A stretch of 21,595 nt of DNA from a virus: the IMG/VR virus record IMGVR_UViG_3300021375_000195, positions 1-21,595 of that record. One strand, given 5' to 3'. Every line of letters begins with the position of its first letter. Position 1 is the stretch's first letter. The position numbers and the translations under genes were made by a program. Below, piece after piece: positions 15,845 to 21,595 of this stretch. The notes under the pieces were generated by a model that was not told where the DNA came from, searched no databases, and saw only the letters and a program-made list of their open reading frames with translations.

Positions 15845-18274
15845 TTAATTTGTGTGAATAAAAGAATTCACGTTATATTTATTTATATCACTTATAGAAG
15901 TACTTTGTAATTCTACACTACCTAATATCTCTAAAGTTTCGTTAAAATCGTAAAGCATATTATTTTCTAATATGTTAGTTTTTTGACTATAGTAGTCATT
16001 TGATTGAATAGTCCTATATCCTGCAGGAACTACTGTTACATCATAACCTCCCATAGCTTTATCACTGGCCGGAGTAGTCTCGGATATAGTCCAATTTTGT
16101 CCAGAAGTTAATACACCTTTCTGTAAAAGATTACCATTATATAATTGTCTTCCTCTTACAGATTTGTTGGTTTGTACTGGATTTGTTACTTTATTAAATA
16201 CTGGATTTACGTCAGTATGGTTTAACTCTAATATTCTAGTAATTTTATCTGACTTAACCCTAGCTTCATTTTTAGCCCTAGAAGCAATATACACTTGAGG
16301 TATTATCACATATCCAAAACCTGGATTAGTGATTGAAGCTGATGCAATTTCTGATGGAACTAACTGAACTCTTGCGGTTGCATTACCAACAATTGCTATA
16401 TTAGGAACCTCAGTAAATCCAGATCCAGGATTAACAACATCTATATGTGACACTTTACCGTGTTCAATATAAGATATTGCTGTAGCATTAGAACCGCCAC
16501 CCCCAGTTATTGATACTGCAGGTGGAGATGTATATCCGGATCCGCTATTGATAACTTCAATACGATGTACTGAAGTAGCTTGAAGAATATATTTACCGGT
16601 TGCAGTAACATTAGTAGATAAAGGTACACCAAGATTATCAACTGAAGTAGGAGCATCAAAGCTAATTAACGGAGGCGTTGAATATTTCTTAGTAGTGTCT
16701 GGTGTAACTGTAATATTCGCAATCTTAGATAAGTTTGGATTTGCAGTTACATTGGCAAAGGCTGATGAATAGTTTGCGCCAGTAGCAGTAACAGTTGCAC
16801 TATTAATTTTTCCATCTGAATCTATAGTACAAGTGACAGTGGCTTGAGTTATTGTTTGACCTGTAGTAGCAACACCGTTAACCACAACTGTTGGTGCAGA
16901 TGCATACCCGAACCCAGCCTCAGCAATTTCAACTGCAGTAACTTTACCAGCATTACTTCCAGATTGTGGAACAGTTAAAGATAATCTTCCAGATTTATGG
17001 ACATTAACGCTAGTAGCCGGTAAAAACAATGAAGCGAACATTTCAACAATTAAAGGAATATCCTCAAGTCCAATAACACCAGGCTGTAAATCTGGCATAG
17101 ACGAATATGTAAATCTGTTTGTTCTTCCATAACCAAAGAAACTTTCTCCAGTTAATTGATTGTGCTTAGGCCCACCGACGTATCTTAGTTCTCTTAGAAG
17201 TTTTTGATCATCTCCTAACTCATCACGAGTTAAGAACAATTGTATTAGGATCTCAGCAAAATATTTAAATCCAGCTGGATGTACAAGTCTATTATAGAAA
17301 TAATCCCATGATGACAAGTTTTGACCTGTACGTATTAAATACGAAAACTTTTGATATCTTAAACTGTCTTGAACTTTAATTGTATCTGATAAGAAACCTT
17401 TTTTATCTAAATAGATACCTCCTTTAGGAAGAGCTGAATTTGGTTCCCAGTTTCCGGAAGAAGGAATGAGTGTGCTATCCCACGGATATTCAACCTCAAC
17501 TTCGTCATCAAATAATAACCTAAAAAATACTTCAATAGAATCTGACGAACCACGGATTTTATAATAATCTGTAATTGCTTTATACAAGTTTCTTTTATTA
17601 ACTTGGATAGAACGTGGAACAACAGCCGCAATTTCTTTTTGGATTAATTCCAAATAAGCTGCGGCTGTGCTATCGATATCCATAGACTCTTCAATTGTAT
17701 TAAGAGCATATGAAGCACCAGGGCCAGCCCAATATTTTATTGGGGTAGTAAGAGTTGCTGTCTGTGTATTGTAATTAACATAACCACTACTAGTCGGATG
17801 TCCGAAACTAATAGTAAAAGTTTTACCAATATCAGATGTTGATTGCGATAGAGAACCAGGCAAATTATTGCCATTAGTTATATTAACATTAGATGCAGTA
17901 AGCACATATGTTACAATATCTCCATCACTATCAGTTAAAGTTAGTGTGGAGTTAGCTCCATCATCATCTGTAAAAAAGTGATCGTTTTCATTTCTTGGAT
18001 CACTAACTCTGAAAACTGCTTTATTATCTAATACAACATCAGTGTATGTTTCTGTCTGTTGATATACGAACTCTTCTAAGTTCATAAATTTGTAATAAGC
18101 TTCTAATAATAATTGTAATCCACCCGAGTTTTCTAATATCTCAGATGGAATTAGTTCTTCTGTTCTTAGATTTTCTTTGGTCTTACTTTTAGAAGACGCA
18201 ACAGATTGAATATATCCAGGTGAGGATATATCTGAAGAGAAGAGTGTATTATTTGTTTTATGAGTTCCAGCCAT
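15845..18274 (-). CDS. gp7: Baseplate wedge protein gp7, compact form with C-terminal repeat array (809 aa)
   Basis: The gene sits between 6 and 8 as in T4. Two blocks align by eye with the C-terminal part of T4 gp7 (1032 residues): residues 227-263 (KRNLYKAITDYYKIRGSSDS, then FFRLLFDDEVEVEYPWD) match the T4 'RSYDFYSTKGIEASYKFLFK..LYNEEVEIE' segment, and 306-347 (RYQKFSYLIRTGQNLSSWDY, then RLVHPAGFKYFAEIL) match 'SYYVMKI...RW...IRFVHPVGF'. T4 gp7 is the central wedge subunit that bundles with gp6. The long N-terminal part of T4 gp7 has no visible equivalent here; residues 1-225 are short and unlike it. Residues 446-672 carry an array of GFGYASAP/GSGYTSPP/GSGFTEVP/GFGYVIIP repeats. One base separates the gp6 stop from the ATG. 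Confidence 0.88.
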   Translation of the reverse strand: MAGTHKTNNTLFSSDISSPGYIQSVASSKSKTKENLRTEELIPSEILENSGGLQLLLEAYYKFMNLEEFVYQQTETYTDVVLDNKAVFRVSDPRNENDHFFTDDDGANSTLTLTDSDGDIVTYVLTASNVNITNGNNLPGSLSQSTSDIGKTFTISFGHPTSSGYVNYNTQTATLTTPIKYWAGPGASYALNTIEESMDIDSTAAAYLELIQKEIAAVVPRSIQVNKRNLYKAITDYYKIRGSSDSIEVFFRLLFDDEVEVEYPWDSTLIPSSGNWEPNSALPKGGIYLDKKGFLSDTIKVQDSLRYQKFSYLIRTGQNLSSWDYFYNRLVHPAGFKYFAEILIQLFLTRDELGDDQKLLRELRYVGGPKHNQLTGESFFGYGRTNRFTYSSMPDLQPGVIGLEDIPLIVEMFASLFLPATSVNVHKSGRLSLTVPQSGSNAGKVTAVEIAEAGFGYASAPTVVVNGVATTGQTITQATVTCTIDSDGKINSATVTATGANYSSAFANVTANPNLSKIANITVTPDTTKKYSTPPLISFDAPTSVDNLGVPLSTNVTATGKYILQATSVHRIEVINSGSGYTSPPAVSITGGGGSNATAISYIEHGKVSHIDVVNPGSGFTEVPNIAIVGNATARVQLVPSEIASASITNPGFGYVIIPQVYIASRAKNEARVKSDKITRILELNHTDVNPVFNKVTNPVQTNKSVRGRQLYNGNLLQKGVLTSGQNWTISETTPASDKAMGGYDVTVVPAGYRTIQSNDYYSQKTNILENNMLYDFNETLEILGSVELQSTSISDINKYNVNSFIHTN
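15880..15887 (-). promoter_or_regulatory. T4-type late promoter octamer before gp8
   Basis: An exact TATAAATA lies in the 3' end of the gp7 gene, 47 bases before the gp8 ATG at 15832. The distance leaves a normal leader containing the AGGA ribosome site. Confidence 0.6.
16259..16939 (-). repeat. GxGYxxxP repeat array in gp7
   Basis: Residues 446-672 contain at least four clear copies, VEIAEAGFGYASAPTVVV, IEVINSGSGYTSPPAVSI, IDVVNPGSGFTEVPNIAI and ASITNPGFGYVIIPQVYI, plus a weaker one near 491-508 (TVTATGANYSSAF). Several continue into G(G)GGSNATA or GNATARV. The pattern predicts a series of small beta modules. Confidence 0.85.
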
Positions 18275-18275
18275 C

Positions 18276-20144
18276 TTATCTTAGCCTTGCGGTCGTTGAA
18301 TAATCTATTGTACCAGAAGATCCTGCCACTGATATTGTATCAATGCTTGGAGTAATCTGAACTCTTAAAGGATCAATTGCAATAAGCTGATCTCTCTTTG
18401 GAGCAAGGTCTAATGAGTTAGGTACAACTGTAATTCTAATTGTATCTACAGAATCATTATCAGGTATAAAGTTATTTAATGAGATCGTTCCTTTCTGAAC
18501 GTCAATAATTCCAGCGTTATTAATCACTGTAACATTTTCTCCATTCACGACTTTATAAGCCATAACCTGTCTATTAGTAGATCCTGTAATTGGAATATCA
18601 CCAAAGTAAACTTCTTCTCCACCGTACTTCCACATTGTTGAAGAAATAATAAAGTTAGTAGAAGAACCTGAACTAAAGAATGGTGATGTAAATTGTAAAT
18701 CAAAGTTATTGTCTTTATTTGATGCGGCCTTGTTAGGAGTAATCGTCATGAACATATATGGACGTACGTTACTATTCTGTATAGAAGGATCTGCGTTATC
18801 AATCGCTTTAAGTAATTGTGAGTGTCTAAATACACCATCAAATTTATTAAGCTCGTTGAAATTGTAATCTGAAACTGTGTCTCTTACAACGGCGGTTAAT
18901 TCGACCGGAGATCTATCAGTTAAGTTAGGATTATATTTAAATGATACATCAAGATCAAGATACGTAAAGTTGGGATCTACAATCACTGGAGTAATAGATA
19001 CAACGCTTTTACCTTTTAATATAGTATTCATAATCTCTGTTTTTTCTGTTGTAGTTAAAGTATCATTTACAAGAGGTTTAATAGAAATATAAATTGAACC
19101 ATAATCAGGCGGATCATTATCTTCACCACCCCAGGTTGAGATCGAATTGATATTAGTAAATTCTTTTTGAATAATTGCTCTATAGTCATCAGACGTTACT
19201 GCTCTATTTTGAGAAGTAAAAGTAAGAGGCGCGTTAAAACGAATTGATTCATTTGTTTCTTTGACTGTACCACCATCAGACTTTGCCAAAGTAGTAATAG
19301 CGATATTGCTATAACCGCCAATATTATCTACCATAGTAAATAAGTTTGCACCATTTGAATCAGGACCATTAGTAAATAGATAGTCAAGTGTGACAATATT
19401 ATTGTTCAATGGTTTCTTACCAGTTACACCATCTCCAAAATATACTTCAAAATATTCATTTGAATTTTCTTGTAGATAATATACACGGCTAGATGAATTA
19501 ACACTAATTAATGATTCAAACTTTGTATAGTTATCGTATGACGTAGATGATTCATTTGCCTGAACAAGAACTCTTAATGTAGAAGTGTCAGCATCATCAT
19601 CTGATATCTGATACTTCTGATTTTCTATATCGTTGTCTACTCTGTATAAAAGCTTCTTCCTTGTTCCTTCGGCAATTACTACATTGGGAAATATATATTT
19701 GTTTGCAACAGTTTCTCCAAGTACAGCAGACTGTTCATTAAGTACGATATATCTATAGTTTCTTCCGTCAACTTGCGTGGTTAGTTTCGTGCCTCGAGTA
19801 AGAGTCAACGAAGCCGGTTTATTGCCCTGCTCATTAGTGACGTCAACTGTGATTGTGACTTGGGCTCTTGGCGCTAAGACTGATCTTGGTATATAACCTA
19901 GCAACTTTGCACGGGTCACAATGTTACCACGGATTTGTGCTGAATCTAAGAATGCTTCATTAAGGGCAAAGTGAGCAGCCATCGCATTATAGTGTGTATT
20001 ATATGCAAGCACATCCAAGAGTGAAGATAAACCTGATCCTTCAAAATCGTGACTACTAAACTCTGTCTGAGTTTTTAAATAGTTCTTTAGATTCTTTTTG
20101 ATCTGATCGAAATCAAGTTCGGTTACATTTAAATTAGTTGCCAT
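18276..20144 (-). CDS. gp6: Baseplate wedge protein gp6 (622 aa)
   Basis: Residues 13-87 (DQIKKNLKNYLKTQTEFSSH, DFEGSGLSSLLDVLAYNTHY, IRGNIVTRAKLLGYIP) align by eye with T4 gp6 (660 residues: FAEIKQNLIEWL, YDFEGSRLNVLCDLLAYNT, LRSSVVQAAQDNGYLP). Residues 230-270 (EYFEVYFGDGVTGKKPLNNN, then VTLDYLFTNGPDSNGANLF) carry the 'FGdG..G..p..g..v...Y..TnG..aNG' motif common to gp6 and the Baseplate_J family. In T4, gp6 dimers join neighbouring wedges into the ring around the hub and, with gp7, control the change of the baseplate to its star form. The start lies six bases after the gp25 stop with AAGG upstream; its own stop is one base from the gp7 ATG, so 25-6-7 form a tight unit. Confidence 0.96.
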   Translation of the reverse strand: MATNLNVTELDFDQIKKNLKNYLKTQTEFSSHDFEGSGLSSLLDVLAYNTHYNAMAAHFALNEAFLDSAQIRGNIVTRAKLLGYIPRSVLAPRAQVTITVDVTNEQGNKPASLTLTRGTKLTTQVDGRNYRYIVLNEQSAVLGETVANKYIFPNVVIAEGTRKKLLYRVDNDIENQKYQISDDDADTSTLRVLVQANESSTSYDNYTKFESLISVNSSSRVYYLQENSNEYFEVYFGDGVTGKKPLNNNIVTLDYLFTNGPDSNGANLFTMVDNIGGYSNIAITTLAKSDGGTVKETNESIRFNAPLTFTSQNRAVTSDDYRAIIQKEFTNINSISTWGGEDNDPPDYGSIYISIKPLVNDTLTTTEKTEIMNTILKGKSVVSITPVIVDPNFTYLDLDVSFKYNPNLTDRSPVELTAVVRDTVSDYNFNELNKFDGVFRHSQLLKAIDNADPSIQNSNVRPYMFMTITPNKAASNKDNNFDLQFTSPFFSSGSSTNFIISSTMWKYGGEEVYFGDIPITGSTNRQVMAYKVVNGENVTVINNAGIIDVQKGTISLNNFIPDNDSVDTIRITVVPNSLDLAPKRDQLIAIDPLRVQITPSIDTISVAGSSGTIDYSTTARLR

Positions 20145-20150
20145 AGTATT

Positions 20151-20600
20151 TTACCTTAAACGCCTTAATACGATTTCTACGTCATCTGTAGTATCGAATT
20201 CTTTTATTCTAAATTTTACAAGTATTCTATAAGAGTTATTATCTGGTTCATCTACTATATTGACAAAGACGATATCAACTCTTTGTTCACCAGCCTTTAT
20301 GGCTCTTATAATATTCTTGCGTAATGTTTGTTTTGTAATCGCATCTGCCGGTTCAAACAGCAATGCCCTTAGATTTGCCCCAACTCCTAAGTTAAATGGC
20401 TTCTCATAAAAATTAGTTACGAGTAAATTACGTACTGCATATCTTATTGCCTGATCATCTTTAAGAGGAATAATATCTTTACGAATTGGATGCAGTGCTA
20501 GATTTAAATCAAGGTCAGTCCATTGCTTGAGACGCGATGATGTAGAAGCCTTTCTAGTATCTCCTATAACTGATTTATCTGATTGAATTATTGTAGACAT
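20151..20600 (-). CDS. gp25: Baseplate wedge protein gp25 (149 aa)
   Basis: Length and pattern fit the GPW/gp25 family (T4 gp25, 132 residues; TssE in type VI secretion). After an N-terminal extension of about 27 residues, the conserved core runs through DLDLNLALHP, the basic helix AIRYAVRNLLVT, the turn KPFNLGVGANLRALLFEP (T4: RPFDPEFGCDLSDQLFEN), the TLRKNIIRAI helix, VDIVFVNIVDEPDNNSYRIL and KFRIKEFDTTDD. The family's EPR motif appears as EQR at 105-107. In T4, gp25 holds the gp6-gp7 core bundle and touches the first sheath ring. AAAGGAG lies 13 bases upstream of the ATG, a long spacing, with TATAAATA between them. Confidence 0.95.
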   Translation of the reverse strand: MSTIIQSDKSVIGDTRKASTSSRLKQWTDLDLNLALHPIRKDIIPLKDDQAIRYAVRNLLVTNFYEKPFNLGVGANLRALLFEPADAITKQTLRKNIIRAIKAGEQRVDIVFVNIVDEPDNNSYRILVKFRIKEFDTTDDVEIVLRRLR

Positions 20601-20605
20601 ACTAT

Positions 20606-20613
20606 TATTTATA
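20606..20613 (-). promoter_or_regulatory. TATAAATA octamer abutting the gp25 start
   Basis: An exact TATAAATA lies only five bases before the gp25 ATG, between the AAAGGAG ribosome site and the start. If it is a late promoter, transcription would begin at or beyond the ATG and give a leaderless or start-less transcript for gp25. It could instead serve gene 6 downstream, or be a chance match in an AT-rich spacer. Confidence 0.35.
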
Positions 20614-20633
20614 CTCCTTTTCTAGGAAGTTTG

Positions 20634-20936
20634 TTATCCGGCAAAAACATTACTTGAACCATCAGCTACCGATGTGCAGTCGGCTACTTCATCATTCTTT
20701 CGACCTATACCTTTACCATTTACAAATACTTTAGTAGAACCAACGGCAATAGCTGCACTGTGCGGAGTACAAGGTCCATGCGGGGGTTTTAAATGTATAC
20801 TATTCTTATCTCCTTGACGCGAGACTGGTATACCATTACAAAAAACATTAGAACTACCCATGGCTCTTACTGGCCCACTACAATGAGTCTGATCCGGATC
20901 TCCAACTCGTGCTACTTTTTGTGAATCACTTGCCAT
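20634..20936 (-). CDS. PAAR-repeat spike-tip protein (100 aa)
   Basis: This is a typical small PAAR protein, the sharpened zinc-binding cone at the end of a contractile tail spike (T4 gp5.4, 97 residues). Seen in the sequence: ARVGDPDQTHCSGPV (9-23), GSSNVFCNGIPVSRQGDK (27-44), HLKPPHGPCTPHS (48-60), GSTKVFVNGKGIGRKND (66-82) and a final DGSSNVFAG. The 'GSxxVFxNG' strand motif therefore occurs about three times, and the His and Cys residues at 18-19, 48, 53, 56 and 59 are candidates for the metal site. The start has AAGGAG six bases upstream and lies 10 bases after the protease stop. In T4 gene 5.4 also lies just before gene 6; here gene 25 is interposed. Confidence 0.95.
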   Translation of the reverse strand: MASDSQKVARVGDPDQTHCSGPVRAMGSSNVFCNGIPVSRQGDKNSIHLKPPHGPCTPHSAAIAVGSTKVFVNGKGIGRKNDEVADCTSVADGSSNVFAG

Positions 20937-20946
20937 TATTTTCTCC

Positions 20947-21595
20947 TTATGATATGCCAGCTAGCTTAGTATTTATTTGACTGACTGTAAAGTTTATTTT
21001 ATTACTTGCCGAAACAGTTTGAGTGGAAGTAATAGTGGTATTTGATATTGTACTGGGATTAAAAGAAAGGCTAGGATCTAAGTATGCAATCTTACCAGAG
21101 TAACCTCTCAATCCAAGCGGATCACCATAATACGGGGCATCACCTGACGGCGATGAGGGCATTGGCCGAGTCCCGCTATCGTATAGTGTATCCGTTCCGA
21201 CAGCGTTTTCTCTAAAGTATTTTCTTAATTGTGCTGGCGTTGTAGTAGGATACTTTCCTAATACACATGCAGCCATTCCTCCAATATTTGGAGAAGCAAA
21301 AGATGTTCCAGTTGCTTCATACTCACCATTAACATGTAGATTCATATAGATATTATCACCAGCTGCACATGCGTCAATACGATCACCTCGATTACTAAAT
21401 GATGCAAGTGTTTCTTTATTGCTTAATCCAGAATCAACACTAAATTGTGAACCTAATGCTGCGCACACTATAGTATCACCAGCCAAATGTAAATCGTCTC
21501 TGCATAATGGAACAAACATATAAGGCTGAGGGGCAGATCCGTCATTGCTACCCACCAATATAGACATATGTGATAAAGCCCCATTGTTAAAATCT
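20947..21595 (-). CDS. Subtilisin-like (S8) serine protease, C-terminal part (runs off right edge)
   Basis: The frame is open to the window edge. An internal ATG at 21567 exists, but the upstream codons (ending DFNNGALSH) continue without a stop, so this is the tail of a larger protein. Numbering from that Met, GSNDGS (6-11) fits the oxyanion Asn region of subtilases, LASFSNRGDRIDACAAG (54-70) matches the 'ASFSs.G...dv.APG' block, and GTSFASPNIGGMAACVLG (87-104) is the catalytic Ser signature with Ser89. The Asp and His of the triad would lie to the right of the window. After the protease core comes a Ser/Thr-rich C-terminal tail of about 50 residues. It lies directly upstream of the PAAR gene, where T4 has its hub-lysozyme gene 5 region. 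It may be a virion-associated or processing protease; which is not shown. Confidence 0.88.
   Translation of the reverse strand, partial: DFNNGALSHMSILVGSNDGSAPQPYMFVPLCRDDLHLAGDTIVCAALGSQFSVDSGLSNKETLASFSNRGDRIDACAAGDNIYMNLHVNGEYEATGTSFASPNIGGMAACVLGKYPTTTPAQLRKYFRENAVGTDTLYDSGTRPMPSSPSGDAPYYGDPLGLRGYSGKIAYLDPSLSFNPSTISNTTITSTQTVSASNKINFTVSQINTKLAGIS
20970..20977 (-). promoter_or_regulatory. Possible weak late promoter (AATAAATA) before the PAAR gene
   Basis: AATAAATA matches seven of eight bases of the late octamer and lies 33 bases before the PAAR ATG, inside the 3' end of the protease gene. The spacing is suitable, but a single 7/8 match in AT-rich DNA is weak evidence. Confidence 0.25.

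Noticed and set aside
20947-21567. Taking the internal ATG at 21567 as the true start of the protease
   Set aside because: The frame continues open to the window edge, no Shine-Dalgarno sequence precedes this ATG, and a subtilase needs upstream Asp and His motifs that are not in the 206 residues.

Overview
This window is part of the late structural region of a tailed, contractile (myovirus) phage of the T4 superfamily. All twelve genes lie on the minus strand and are packed almost end to end, so the biological order runs from high to low coordinates. Four proteins can be aligned by eye with T4 baseplate wedge proteins (gp25, gp6, gp7, gp8). The very long structural proteins, an N-terminal DUF4815-type motif, GxGYxxxP and GHVTG repeats, and fibre modules built around a GGKYFT motif are the style of marine T4-like phages such as cyanophages and their relatives. 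The DNA is AT-rich. No host-marker gene is present, so the host cannot be named.

Layout in direction of transcription. (1) 21595-20947: C-terminal part of a subtilisin-like (S8) serine protease, cut by the window edge, sitting just upstream of the PAAR gene. (2) 20936-20634: PAAR spike-tip protein. (3) 20600-14447: baseplate wedge block 25-6-7-8. Here gp7 is a compact version keeping the conserved core of the T4 gp7 C-terminal part, and gp7 and gp8 both carry GxGYxxxP beta-repeat modules that T4 gp8 lacks. (4) 14418-9148: a 1756-residue DUF4815-type structural protein in the place where T4 has genes 9-12. (5) 9135-8905: a 76-residue coiled-coil protein translationally coupled to the next gene. 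(6) 8905-1346: a 2519-residue tail fibre with 17 AINExE-type repeats, six GHVTG-type repeats and a C-terminal S74 intramolecular chaperone. (7) 1333-747: two small virion-type proteins. (8) 747-1: the N-terminus of a second long fibre with a GTG start, cut by the left edge.

Together the genes would build the spike tip, the baseplate wedges and the fibres that recognise the host. Regulation fits T4-type late transcription. The exact T4 late promoter octamer TATAAATA occurs six times on the coding strand, most copies just upstream of genes (113-aa gene, fibre, DUF4815 gene, gp8, gp25), and I found none by eye on the other strand. Several gene pairs share one base between stop and start (TAATG, TAGTG), which points to translational coupling. 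There is no intergenic stretch over about 35 bp, and I saw no tRNA, insertion sequence, CRISPR array or intrinsic terminator. Homology statements rest on remembered family sequences and visible motifs, not on database searches.
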